NCBI GenBank assembly: GCA_024362935.1
Contig: JANCRA010000060.1
Coordinates: 3,383,501-3,447,500 of the forward strand
Length of the DNA stretch: 64,000 nucleotides
Reading direction: 5' to 3'
Source: Setophaga petechia
Taxonomy: Eukaryota; Chordata; Aves; Passeriformes; Parulidae
Positions 45,886-57,328 of this stretch are shown piece by piece; position 1 is the first letter of the stretch, and the number at the start of each line of letters is the position of its first letter. A model generated the notes under the pieces. That model searched no databases. It was not told the origin of the DNA and saw nothing but the letters and a program-made list of their open reading frames with translations. A program made the translations under genes and the position numbers.

Positions 45886-46573
45886 TGTCCTGGGTTGGAA
45901 ATGGGGCTGTGTGTTCTGTCCCCATGTGTCAGAGCTGGGGCAGTTCTCTGCTGTCCATGGGCAGTTTTCTTGATCTCTGCCACAGCCAATCCTCCCTGCA
46001 GGAGATCTCTGCTGTCCATGGGCACTGAGTGTCCCTGCAGGGCTGATCCAATTCCAGCATCCCATGGGGAGATGCTGTGCCCAGGGCAGGAGCCAAGCAT
46101 TCCTACCTGGATCCAAGCTGAGCCTGGCACAGCACAGCAGCCTTTGCCCCCTGCATTGCCAGAGGAGCAGCTTTCTGCTGCCCTGCATGGCCAGAGGGAG
46201 CCCAGGCCCATCTGCAGCAGCCCTGGAGCTGCAGAGGAAAACTCCCCCCTTGTGCAGGATCCCTGCTGCAGCAGAACCACAGCTGGCACTGCAGGAGGGC
46301 TGAGCCCCCCTGGGATGGGGCTGGGACACCCCCCTGACACACAGGGGACAGGGCCTGCTCTCACTCTGGCAAGGATGGTTTGCACTATTGCATTTGTATT
46401 TTTATATTTTCTTTTAATTTTAAATTTTTTTTCTGTAATAAAGAACTGATTCCTACTCCCATATTTTTGCCTTAATTTCAAAATTATAATAATTTGGAAG
46501 GAGGGGCTTTGCATTTTCCATTTCAAGGGAGGCCCCTGCCTTCCTTAGCCGACACCTGGCTTTTCAAGAGACA
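45886..46573 (+). mobile_element. Solo LTR (group D), plus, 5-bp TSD
   Basis: A 688-bp element TGTCCTGGGTT...CAAGAGACA between exact AGGGG copies (45881-45885 and 46574-46578). GC-rich U3 with an internal duplication of 'tctctgctgtccatgggca', then 'gtaataaagaactgattcc' as polyadenylation signal and a U5 of about 130 bp. Nearly identical to the inverted copy at 56637. Confidence 0.85.
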
Positions 46574-46769
46574 AGGGGACAGTGCACACATCAGTCCAAC
46601 TCTGCATCTCCATGTGCAGCACACCTGGACACCTCAGGGGCAGCTCTACCTGCAGTGTTTGGGAGCTGAAGGGATCCTAAAGGAATAAAATTGTGCTGTG
46701 AAGAGGCTGATGGTAATTTCTGAGCAGCGGGAGAAATAAAAAAATGGATATGGTGTGGGCACAGATATG

Positions 46770-46880
46770 TGAGTTTGTATTTTTATTTTTTTGTATCTTT
46801 CTATATTTCTATTTTTCTAGTTTTATATTTCTATATTTTTATATTTTTGTATTTTAAAAATATTTATTTATTTGGGGGGT
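46770..46880. repeat. AT-rich low-complexity tract
   Basis: Irregular 'tttctatatttttatatttt' repeats ending in 'tatttatttatttgggg'. Confidence 0.85.
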
Positions 46881-46914
46881 TGAATATTATTATTTGGGGA
46901 TTTATCTATTTGGG

Positions 46915-47065
46915 AATGGGCACAACCCTGAGGCTGCCAGAGCTCTAGGAGATGCCAGGGATGCCCAGGGTGGGGTTGTTGGGGTGTCTGTGCAGGGCTG
47001 GGGCTGCCCTGGGTGATCCTGGGGGTCCCTCCCAGTCCAGGACATTCTGTGATTCTGTGATGTGT
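46915..47065 (+). mobile_element. CR1 LINE 3' end, plus (second subfamily)
   Basis: 'cctgaggctgccagagctct', 'gccctgggtgatcctggggg', 'cattctgtgattctgtgatg'. The last part is the CR1 terminal octamer repeat. Confidence 0.9.
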
Positions 47066-47490
47066 CTGTGTGACTGTATATAACTGTGGATCCTGGGATG
47101 GGAATGATGGACCAGGGAAGTCTGTTCCCAGCAGTGTTCCTTGAAAATGTGGAAAATAGGCAGGAATTTCCTTTGCCCTGAGCTGGGGCACGTTTTCCAG
47201 GCTTGGCAGCTCAGTGTGAGCCCCATCAGTTCTGTGTTTCTGGGCACAGGGAGTCTCCAAGGCACACACCCCAGTCCCTGCTCCCTCCTGTGCCCATCTG
47301 TGCTGCTGGCAGTGTCCCTGTCACCGCAGTGGGACAGGGCCATATGGCTCCTGTGATTTCCCAGAAAACAAGGCAGTGTTTGGGGGTGTGTGTGCACAAG
47401 GAAGCACTGCAATACCCTGTCCATTGGACAGGCAGGAAAACTCAGGGAACTCAAATGTCCTCACCCAGGAGAGCTGGGACCTGCTCCGAG
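47066..47490. other. No feature recognised
   Basis: Unique-looking sequence. Confidence 0.3.
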
Positions 47491-47491
47491 G

Positions 47492-47940
47492 TGTCCTGCA
47501 CCCATGATCCCTTTGGGGCTCCCTAAAAACAGAGGCTGGGGAAAATTAGGAGAATAAAAAGCAGTTATATTTATTGAAGGGCCTTCAGGTACATTTTGGG
47601 CAGACAAAGCCCCCCAGGTCCACCCAAAAATGGACCACAGGTCACAGGTTTTACACTTTTATAAGTTTGGTCCATTTGCATATTGGGGGTTCATCTTCCA
47701 ATTACAGCTTCAGGTAATAAAGTCGTTTACCCCAAGTTTGCTGCCCCCAACTCACTTTTGTTTCCATCTCTGGGCCCTGAGGCAGTGAGGTGTCCTTGGC
47801 TGCCAGGCCTGGAGAGGAATTGTTGTGTCTGCCCAAACTGGGAAAGCAGCAGCTCACACTGAGTGTGGGGTTTGGAGTTATGCACTAAAGAACTGCAGGG
47901 TTACAAATACATGGAAAATAGAAAAGCTCAAATCCTGAGG
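47492..47940 (-). mobile_element. Probable ERV LTR (group H), minus
   Basis: Left end TGTCCTGCACC. Then 'gttatatttattgaagggcc' gives an inverted polyadenylation region, 'ccaggtccacccaaaaatgg', an inverted TATA-like 'acacttttataagt', and 'tttgcatattgg'. The right end and TSD were not resolved. Confidence 0.55.
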
Positions 47941-49765
47941 CATCAGCCCCACAGGACCATGGCTGTGGGAGCAGGGCCTGCTGTGCACACAGCACTGAGC
48001 ACTCCAGTGCTCCATGAGCAGCTGCATCCCACAGCCCAGACCCCCAGTATTTATGGGGTGGAGATGGGATGGGTGATTATCCCTCCTCCCCTTTGACAGA
48101 AACCCCTCCCTGCACAGCCCAGCACAAGCAGGGCCCATTGGGCCAGTCCTACTGGAGGTACTGGTGCCACATCCTGGTGCTGTTCCTTCCTTTTAATGAG
48201 TGGGAGCTGTTGGAGTGTCCTGTCCTTTCTGGCTGCACAGGAACATCCATCCCAATGTCTGGGCAGGATAATTGCAGAGGCTGGCAGCCCTGCACTCAAA
48301 ATAGCAGCCTGACCCAAATGAGAGCATTTCCCGTGTGGCTGAAAGTGCCTTGTTTTCTCTCTCAGAAAAAATAGGAATAGGGGATTTTTTTTTCTTTTTT
48401 AAGGAAGTGTTCAAGTGTTGGTTTATAAGTGCTAAACATCCACAGCTCTCTCAGCCACTCCTCAGCAGACCTGTGCTCCAGAGCCTTCCCCAGCTCTGTG
48501 CTGGGGGCTCAGCTGGAGAAAAGGAGGCAATATTATTGCAGGGAATCACATCACAGAGTCGTGGTTCCTGTGTCTGCTTCCACTGGAGGAACCTCAGCAG
48601 CTGCTGATTGATTAAAAATCATCAAAACTCAAACACCCTGTGGAGCACATCTGGAGGAAGCTAACTCCAAGGTGTTTTCTCATGGTGTTCCACACCACAG
48701 CACTCATCTGGCAGCTCTGCACCACTCCCTTTACAGCCTGCACCTTCCCAGGGCTCTGGTGTCCTTTTATCCAGAGCAGCAAATATTTCATACCCAGGTA
48801 ACTGCTGCTTTACAGTGCTGGGGGGCACAGGGTGACCCTGAAGGATGGAGTGTGAGCTCTGGAGGTGGATCTGATGGAAAGATTCGTGTCTGCAGCACAG
48901 CAGGAACATTCTGGTGACATCTCCTGCTGCAGTGCCTGGCAGCTGCTGGCTTTTGCCTCCACAGAATTTGTGGAAATGTCCCTCTCCTGTGACTCAGTGC
49001 CTGGCATGGTCCAGACACAACACAAACTGAGTACTCTGAGGAATTATAATGAAACAGTGCCTAACATGCATTTGCTGCTGTTGCAGATGGGCCTGGGGCC
49101 ACTGCAGGTTATCCAGAATTCCATCAGGAATGTGGCCTGTGGGATCAGACTGCAGCAGGGGCTGTGTGGTGATAGCTGCACTTTCAGATGCTCTGTGTTT
49201 GGGACATTGCTACCTGTGCTTCAAATGTCTCCATCCAGATATTCAGGAGAAAGCAAAGCTGCTGAGCCTGTGCTGGAGGCAGATCAATGCCAGCTGAGGT
49301 GCCATTAGAGCCATGTGGCCTCCCCTGTGACAGCATCCCAGTGACAGCTGGGCAGTGGTTGATGACAAATTCTTGTTTGTAACACCCCGGGGCTGATGTA
49401 CAACTGCAGCAGGAGGAGGGTGAGGGCTGGGGCCCTGCCCTCTGTGTGGGGACACGAAACCACAAAGGGGAGCTGGTGTGACTCCTTCAGGAGCAAAAAA
49501 GGTGCTAAATTCATATTTTCCTCTGAGATATTACCTCCCTAGAAGATGTAAGCCCCAGCTGGAAAGCATTTGGAACAACTGCAGTGCAGATGAGGCAGCA
49601 GAGTGAGAGTGCAGAGCATCTGTGCAAAGGGAGCTGGCAGGGCCAGGACAGTGCTGGGCCAAGAGCTGAGTTTGTTTCTGCACAAACACCACAGGGCAGA
49701 GAAGGACAAAAACTCAGATCTGTAACTCAAGTTAAAGCACCTCAGGCAGTGGAGAAATGGAACAA
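47941..49765. other. No feature recognised
   Basis: Unique-looking. The 147-codon plus frame at 48865-49308 is open without low complexity but shows no domain, splice context or recognised family. Confidence 0.3.
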
Positions 49766-49767
49766 CT

Positions 49768-49832
49768 TTGGGGCTTGGAATAAAATGGGCTTTAAGGTCC
49801 CTTCCAACTCAATCCATTCCATGATTCCATGA
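49768..49832 (+). mobile_element. Short CR1 tail, plus
   Basis: 'gggctttaaggtcccttcca', 'actcaatccattccatgatt', 'ccatgaat'. Confidence 0.85.
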
Positions 49833-49837
49833 ATTTC

Positions 49838-50102
49838 TTAGATGGGCAGACAGTGACAGGACAAAGGGAGAGGGTTTTACAACTAAAAGAGAATCTGATG
49901 TTTAGAAGGAATTTTTCCTTGTGAGGGTGGGCAGGCCCTGGCACAGGGTGCCCAGAGCAGCTGTGGCTGCCCCTGGATCCCTGGCACTGCCCAAGGCCAG
50001 GCTGGACAGGGCTGGGAGCAGCCTGGGACAGTGGGAGGTTTGAGGTTGGAAGTGGATGGGCTTTAAGGTCCCTCCAACCCAATCCATTCTTTGATTCCAT
50101 TA
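49838..50102 (+). mobile_element. CR1 LINE 3' end, plus
   Basis: Second tail directly after the first: 'ggtgggcaggccctggcaca', 'aaggccaggctggacagggc', 'ctttaaggtccctccaaccc', 'attctttgattccatta'. Two same-strand CR1 tails in tandem. Confidence 0.95.
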
Positions 50103-50862
50103 AATAAGCATCAGAAACTCAGGAATTAGTTAAATTTAAGTGCAAGGAAAATAGAGAAATATGTCACATCCAGATTTTTAAGGACTGTAAGTCCTCAGTA
50201 AGTTCCCATTACTGGGGCACGGAATCATGGTGACGTTTATTCCTACAGATTAAGCAAAGAGAGTTTTAAAGAACTCACAGCGAGTTTTGTTTCTATTTTC
50301 ACTTTTCACTAATTTACTCTTGGCTGCTGGGAGCACAGACACTGAGAATGCAGAGAGGAGCAAACCCATGAGTTCAGTTTTTCATTCTTGGCCTTATGTT
50401 CCTTGGCTTTCCACCCCTAGCCTGGGGGATGTTTACAAGCTCAGAAATAATTCTTACCTTGAAATGGATCAGTTAAAAATTAACACAGTTTTAACTAACT
50501 TTGAAAGGATTAAATTAGAAGTACTATGCAAGAAATGTAAAGTCAGAGCATGCCTATAATATCATGGTGAGATGTTTTATGTTCTTAAATTAAATTTTTT
50601 AATTGAATTTTCTTCTTTAAAAATTATTTTGCTTCTACATGGTTATCTAGATGTTTTACTCTGCTGTGGAGGAACAGAGAGAAGCTGGAGCAAACAAATC
50701 AACTATTGCATAGAAACACACAAACACACACTTCCCTTTTGGGTTTATCGAGCTTTTTGAGCTTTGCTGAACATTCACCTTTCCAGAGAAAATATGGCAA
50801 TCAAATATCCTTTTTCAGAGCATTTCCCTCTGCTCCAGGTGCTGGGATGGGCTGGGGTGAGC
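50103..50862. other. No feature recognised
   Basis: AT-rich unique-looking sequence. Confidence 0.3.
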
Positions 50863-51201
50863 CCTCAACACCACCAATTGCCCTTCAACACCACCATTTC
50901 CCCCTTAACACCAACAATTGCCCTTCAACACCAACAATTCCCCCTCAACACTATCAATTGCCCTTCAACACCAACAATTCCCCTTCAACACCAACAATTC
51001 CTTCTCAACACCAACACTTCCCCCTCAACACTAACAATTCCCCCTCAACATCAACAATCCCCCCTCAACACTATCAATTCCCCTTCAACACCATCAATTT
51101 CCCCTCAACACCAATATTTTCCCCTCAACACCAACAATTCTCCCTGAACACCATCAATTGCCCCTCAACACCAATTATTCCCCCTTTAAACCATCAATTG
51201 C
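50863..51201 (+). repeat. 20-bp minisatellite, about 17 copies
   Basis: Unit close to 'cccttcaacaccaacaattc', with 'cccctcaacactatcaattg' variants. Three units equal 20 codons, so long Asn/Pro/Ser/Thr frames arise (50706-51230). Not a gene. Confidence 0.95.
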
Positions 51202-52018
51202 CCTTCCCATGCTGCTCCCAAAGGACATGATGGTTCCTGGGAGGACACAGGGTTGGTAACTGATCTGCTTCTGCTGAATGCAAATCATTCTGGGGATAAG
51301 GGATGTTATTAAATTTTAAAAAAACCTCACTGAATGAGTTCTAAGGTGCTGGTGAGGTTTCCCATGCAGGACAGCTGGGGAAGCAGCATCAGTGAGAGGC
51401 TGTTATCAAATGATCCAAATTTTCAGCTCCCCAGCCACGTTATCCCAGGATGCTCTCTCATCAAGGAGTTAACAGAAAGATGTGTAAATTCACAGAAATG
51501 CCAGCCCTGGCTGCAGGAGGGGAGTGGTAACTTGGGAGGGGATGTCCCTATCCTTCCTGCAGAAAGAACTTATCCTTGGCCATGGAGCAGAGGAGCACGA
51601 GGGACATGGGGGTGTCCTGAGGAGCAGGGATGAACTGCTGGGAAAGGGAGGCACAGCCTGGGCTACACCTGGACAGGGTGCAGCAGAGTGTGGGGCTGAG
51701 CCATGTGGGAATGTGCTTTGGAGCCAGCAGGAAAGGAGGATGCAGGATCCTGCCCTTTCTGCACTTTGGGGCACTTGAAATCCTCCTCTGTGAGGGGCCA
51801 GGAGCTGCAAAATATGGGGAAAACAGCCCAAAAACCCCCAACAGAGGAATCATCCATGTGTGTGCTGGGGCAGGGCTGGGGATAATCCCATGCTGAGCTC
51901 CTGGAGGAGTGGGGCAGGGAGCTACAGACCCCTAAACCACAGACCCAGGGATTTGTGTGGGGTCTGCAGGATGAGAAAACACCAGATTTGGAGAGATTTT
52001 TAACACGAGTCTATGAAG
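51202..52018. other. No feature recognised
   Basis: Unique-looking sequence with overlapping GC-rich frames on both strands and no domain. Confidence 0.3.
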
Positions 52019-52019
52019 C

Positions 52020-52160
52020 TCACAGAATTACAGAATGGCTGGGTTGGAAAGGACCTTGAAGATCCCCCAGTTGCAGCCCCTGCCATGGGCAGGGACACCT
52101 TCTGCTGGACCAGGCTGCTCCAAGCCCCATCCAGCCTGGCCTGGAACACTTCCAGGAGTG
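52020..52160 (-). mobile_element. CR1 LINE 3' fragment, minus
   Basis: 'cagaattacagaatggctgg', 'gttggaaaggaccttgaaga', 'ccatgggcagggacaccttc', 'ccatccagcctggcctggaa'. Confidence 0.95.
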
Positions 52161-52840
52161 GGAGATGAGGAGTTTTGTGGTTTCTGTGGAAAACTCCAAG
52201 GGCTGACTGTGATTCTCCCCCTCTTCCCTCCAGACTTGCTGCTGACTCAGCTCCAAGAGCCTCGTTCATTCTTCACCCATCCCTTCCACACACCCCATTT
52301 CCCTCCTTGTCTGTGTCATTACACCAGCCCCCACAATTCCCAGTTTTTATTTAGGCACCTCTGAGCAGGCTGAGGGGAGGGTATCTCATCCCACCCAATG
52401 GCAGCTCCTGTCTGCTGAGCACTCACAGTTCCAAACCTGCTGGACCAGAAGCTGCACCTCCATTTTTCATCTGATCTAAGTTTAAAAGGAGGGATTAGGG
52501 TGGGAAAGGGTTGTGTGTGCCTGAAAATGCCTTGCTGTGGGCCCAGATTTCCTTGTCTCCATGGAACACTGCAGATCCATCTGTGGGATGCCCCCAGCAG
52601 CAGCAGCTCTCCCAAGGTCACTGAGACAGCAGGGCAGCTTTCCCAGGGTGGGTCTTCCCCCATCCAAAGAATGCCACAAACATTTGTCACAAATGTTCTG
52701 CTGCTCTCCTTTTGATTTTCTTCCCTCCCTGCTCCTCTCTTGACCCTTGGGAAGGGTCAGGGTGTATTGGAATATTACCAGTATAGCAGGATGGGACATG
52801 GCTGAGCTTGTCTGGCCCTTGGTGCTGAACCAAAGAGCAG
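52161..52840. other. No feature recognised
   Basis: Unique-looking sequence leading into the 41-bp minisatellite. Confidence 0.3.
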
Positions 52841-52844
52841 CACT

Positions 52845-53330
52845 GTGGTGTTTGACCCCACAGACACTTTGGGCTGGCTGGGTGTGTGGTGTTTGACCCC
52901 ACAGACACTTTGGGCTGGCTGGGTGTGTGGTGTTTCACCCCACACACACTTTGGGCTGGCTGGATGTGTGGTGTTTCATGCCACAGACACTTTGGGCTGG
53001 CTGGGTGTGTGGTGTTTCACCCCACACACACTTTGGGCTGGCTGGATGTGTGGTGTTTCACCCCACTTTGGGCTGGCTGGGTGTGTGGTGTTTCACCCCA
53101 CACACACTTTGGGCTGGCTGGGTGTGTGGTGTTTCACCCCACAGACACTTTGGGCTGGCTGGGTGTGTGGTGTTTCACCCCACAGACACTTTGGGCTGGC
53201 TGGGTGTGTGGTGTTTCACCCCACAGACACTTTGGGCTGGCTGGGTGTGTGGTGTTTCACCCCACAGACACTTTGGGCTGGCTGGGTGTGTGGTGTTTCA
53301 CCCCACAGACACTTTGGGCTGGCTGGGTGC
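52845..53330 (+). repeat. 41-bp minisatellite, about 12 copies
   Basis: Each unit holds 'actttgggctggctgggtgt', 'gtggtgtttcacccca' and 'cagac' or 'cacac'. One unit lacks the 'cagacac' segment. Long frames in all three plus phases are repeat artefacts. Confidence 0.97.
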
Positions 53331-53454
53331 TGCACTTGGCACATGGGGACAGGTCCAGGCCTGCACGAGCTCTGGTGGTGCTGGGATGGAGCCTCCCCCC
53401 ATAACAGGGGCTGCTCCTCAGGTTTCCCTCTGTGGAGAAGCTTTGAGGCCATGG

Positions 53455-53848
53455 TGAAGGAAAGGAGTCGGTTCTGATGGAGGGTTTGGATCCAGAGCTT
53501 TATTCTGGCCCACAGGCCTCTGAATGCAGCAGCAGCTCCAACAGAACTCCCTGAGCCCGTGGCTGCTGCTCCTTTGAACCCGGGCAGAGGGGCAGGGAAG
53601 GGGCAGGGAGCCACCAAGCAGGGACAGGAGGGGAGGGACAAAGGGACAAAGGACACCTGGATGGCCCAATGCCCCCCAGGGGTAGAGGACATCCTGTGAA
53701 TCTGCCAATCACTCGATGCCCTTCTGGAATGCCAGGAGTGACAGACAGTGCTGGGAGGGGAAAGGAGAGGAGACTGACACACCTGGGAGGGAATTATCAG
53801 GGGAGGGACCCGAGGTTCTGGGGTAAACCCTGAAATCACAATGCAACA
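53455..53848 (-). mobile_element. Probable ERV LTR (group I), minus
   Basis: Left part 'gagtcggttctgatggaggg', then 'gagctttattctggccc' as inverted polyadenylation region, a GC-rich centre, and an end 'gaaatcacaatgcaaca'. TSD not found. Boundaries approximate. Confidence 0.5.
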
Positions 53849-55008
53849 AGGGTGCACCTGTGCCTCAGCAGAGGATGGGGCTGGCTCCTCCACACAGACA
53901 CCTCCCAGCAGTTTGGCATTTCAGTCACAGCCTGTCTCCAGCTCGGAATTCTAGGAAGCAAATTTTGCCCAATAAAGGGATCGATCAGCTGCCCTGTGCA
54001 TGTTCTCAGTGCTGTTAACAAAACCATCACATAAGCACTTCTTCAAATCTCTGTTCAGATATTGCTCCCAAAATCTCAGCTCGCAGCACTCGGTGAAATG
54101 AGCACAAAGAGCCCTTTTGTACTGCAGCTCTCTGCCCCACACTGGTTTTGCTTTCCTCAAAGCTCTGGGGAAAGGGAGGTTTGGGGTGAGGGGAGCAATT
54201 GGAGGAGAGCAGGCTCCTGCTTCTGCATCAGGAATTCATAAAGCAGAGCAAGAACAGGGGATTTGGCTGGGGAAATCAGAAGGGCAGTTTGCAATGGGCA
54301 GCAGGAAAATGAGGGTCTGGGTAGGGCTGTGCAGAGGTGCAGGGGCAGGGTGGGAGCAGCCTGACCTGCTCCTCTGCTCCAGGAGGGAATGATTCCTGGA
54401 ATTCCTCCAGCATTCCATGCCTCTCCTCCATGGGTCACCCTCCAGAAAATTCAAACTGCTGCTTCTTCCCCACAGCAGATATTCTGTACATGAATTATTT
54501 TGATAGTTTTTTTGATTGAAAAAGTATCTTAACATAGAATAATTCCAGAAGAGAAAGCAAAGGCTGGTTTACATTGCAGGCTGCAGTAAAAAAGACGAAT
54601 AGAGGATGTCACCAAAAAAAATCAAAAAGGGGGAAACACTTCTAAAAAGCCAATAGTTTTTCATAAAATCTTTCATGTTCTACTAAAGGCCATTTTTCAA
54701 CCAAATGATTCTTTGCCTTGTCCTAGGCTTGAAAAATGTTAAGCAGCATCTCCCAAGGCCACGCTGGAGAGGCTGGAAGGGAAGGGGAGTGACTGCATTT
54801 CACTGAGGGGGCACCCAGCCCCAGGGGCTGTGCCTGGGATCACTGCTGGGACATTTCTTGCTCTCATTCTTACCTTTAAGTTCAGTTTTGCCTCTGAATT
54901 TTCTGGTGTTACTCCTATTTTTATGTCCACGTTGCTCTTGTGAGGTGGGTGGTTATGCTGGGAGGATGCTGGGCTCAGGGGTGCTGGAGTGACATGTTGG
55001 ACTTTCCA
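53849..55008. other. No feature recognised
   Basis: Unique-looking sequence. AT-rich at 54480-54720. Confidence 0.3.
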
Positions 55009-55009
55009 C

Positions 55010-55285
55010 AGGGCCATGGAGTGGATGGACAGGGGGAATGGCCTCAGGGTGAAGGAGGGCAGGAATATATGGGATATTGGGAAGGAATTGTTCCCTGTGA
55101 GGGTGGGCAGGCCCTGGCACTGGGTGCCCAGAGCAGCTGTGTCTGCCCCTGGATCCCTGGCAGTGCCCAAGGCCAGGCTGGACAGGGCTTGGAGCACCCT
55201 GGGACAGTGGAAGGTGTCCCCATGGCAGGGGTGGAATGGGATGAGCTTTAAGGTCCCTCCAATCCAAACCACTCCATGGTTGTGT
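55010..55285 (+). mobile_element. CR1 LINE 3' fragment, plus
   Basis: 'gggaatggcctcagggtgaa', 'ggtgggcaggccctggcact', 'cctggatccctggcagtgcc', 'ggtggaatgggatgagcttt', 'aaggtccctccaatccaaac'. Confidence 0.95.
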
Positions 55286-56635
55286 GGTTCACCCACTCCA
55301 GGTGGTCAGCCAAGCCCTGCAGCCCCCCAGGAGGACCATCCACAGCTCCAGGGCTGGGTCTGACCCCTGAGCTGGGGAAGGACAATCCTCAGAGGGAGGG
55401 CAGGGCTCGTCCCTGACTCTGCCACCAGGTTTGCTTCCAGGGGAGAGTTTGTTTGCTCACACAGCCCCAAAGCCTGCTGCTGTATCCATGGTCTCAAAGA
55501 GTGTGCTTGGAGCTTTATCCACAGAGCTGTCTGTGCTGGGGGGTTGTCACAGGGTGCATGCAGCCATAAAATCCTTCTGGAGCTGGCTCCAGCACAGAAT
55601 CCCAGTGAGCACTGCAGGGGAGCTTCCTGGGGCTGCCCCTGTGTGTGTCCTGCATCCCTCTGCCCCATCCCTGCCTGCTTGGGCTGGCTCTGCTCTCCCA
55701 GGAACCTGGATCCACACTCCAGGAGGTCAGGGCTGATGATGCTGCTGCATTTGCAGCCTCCACTTCCCAGCTCTCATTACTGCTGCCCTTCAGAGGGGGC
55801 TGAACTGTCTGGCCAGGCTCCTGAGAAATGGATTTTGTGCACTGCCAGCTGGTTTACACCTCCACCCCGAGCCAAACACCGTGTGCTTTTCACCCTGACT
55901 CTCTGGAGAGATCTGCACTGAAGCAGGGAATTGCTCCATTACAGAAACTGTAGCTGAAAATGAAGTTGTTTTTCTAATGGGCCAAATATGTACATCAGAA
56001 TGTTACAAAAAAAGCCCCAGCAATTGCAGTTTAAAATGACTTGGCAGGATCTATTTGCTTGCTATCACATTTGCTTGCTACCTGATTTATTGCCAGTGTG
56101 GGGTTTATTGCAGGAAGGAGAGACTTGCAGCCAGAGGTCTGTGAGTTATCCCTGCAGGCTCCTGCCCTGCCTGGGGCTGCATCTGGGGCTGGGACAAGGC
56201 AAGGACCAGTCTTTGAGTAAATATTGGGTTTGCCACCTCCAGGCTCATTCCTTGGGCTCTTTAAGATGTTGTTCAGGGTGACTGTGAGTGGCTTCAAGGG
56301 GAACTTTTTGATGGAAGCCGTGGGCATCATATGGGCAGGATGGTGTGACCCATGGGATCTTCACCTGGAAATCTCAGTGTGGTTGCAGGGATTTCTCCCT
56401 TCTTCCTCAGCACTCCAAACCTCTGTGGCTCAGGTCTGGAGGCCAGACTGTCCCTCTGCCACCAACAGGGCTCTGCTAATGCTGTCCCTGTCTCACCTTG
56501 TCTTCCACCTGTGTTTTCCATCCCTAGCAGCATATCCCTCCTGGGAGCCACCCCAGCAGGTCCCTCTGATCTCTGAGGTCACAGCTCTGTGGCTGCATAC
56601 AAACCCCAAATTCCTCATGGCTGGATCAGACTGGG
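55286..56635. other. No feature recognised
   Basis: Unique-looking sequence. GC-rich frames at 55.3-55.9 kb and 56.2-56.7 kb lack domains. Confidence 0.3.
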
Positions 56636-56636
56636 G

Positions 56637-57328
56637 TCTTGGTTTGAACAGATAGGTGTCTGCTAAGGAAGGCAGGAGCCTCCCTTGAAATGGAAAATGC
56701 AAACCCCCTCCCTAAAAATTATTATAATTTAGAAATTAAGAGGCTCTCAGGGAAAGATATGGGAGTAGGAATAACAGTTCTTTATTAGGAAAATTAAAAA
56801 TACAAATGCAGTAATAGAAAACAAAGCCCTGCCAGAGTGAGAGCAGGCCCTGTCCCCTGTGTGTCAGGGGGGTGTCCCAGCCCCATCCCATGGGGGCTCA
56901 GCCCTCCTGCAGTGCCAGCTGTGGTTCTGCTGGAGCAGGGATCCTGCACAAGTGGGGAGTTTTCCTCTGCAGCTCCAGGGCTGCTGCAGATGGGCCTGGG
57001 CTCCCTCTGGCCATGCAGGGCAGCAGAAAGCTGCTCCTCTGGCAATGCAGGGGGCAAAGGCTGCTGTGCTGTGCCAGGCTCAGCTTGGATCCAGGTAGGA
57101 ATGCTTGGCTCCTGCCCTGGGTGCAGCATCTCCCCATGGGATGGGGGAATTGGATCAGCCCTGCAGGGACACTCAGTGCCCATGGACAGCAGAGATCTCC
57201 TGCAGGGAGGATTGGCTGTGGCAGAGATCAAGAAAACTGCCCATGGACAGCAGAGAACTGCCCCAGCTCTGACACATGGGGACAGAACACACAGCCCCAG
57301 CCACATCTTGCATTTCTAACCCGAGACA
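56637..57328 (-). mobile_element. Solo LTR (group D), minus
   Basis: Inverted twin of 45886-46573. On its own strand it starts TGTCTCGGGTT at 57328 and carries the same 'tctctgctgtccatgggca' duplication. Across a shared 79-codon stretch the translations differ at only three residues. The far end near 56637 and the TSD are uncertain. Confidence 0.8.

Noticed and set aside
45741..46526. 261-codon minus and 209-codon plus frames
   Set aside because: Both lie in a GC-rich solo LTR; the twin LTR at 56637 gives the same frames.
48865..49308. 147-codon plus frame without low complexity
   Set aside because: No recognisable domain, splice signals or neighbouring exons; length is compatible with chance.
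50706..51230. Asn/Pro/Ser/Thr-rich frame of 174 codons
   Set aside because: Product of the 20-bp minisatellite.
52845..53477. Frames of 172-210 codons
   Set aside because: Same 41-bp repeat read in three phases.
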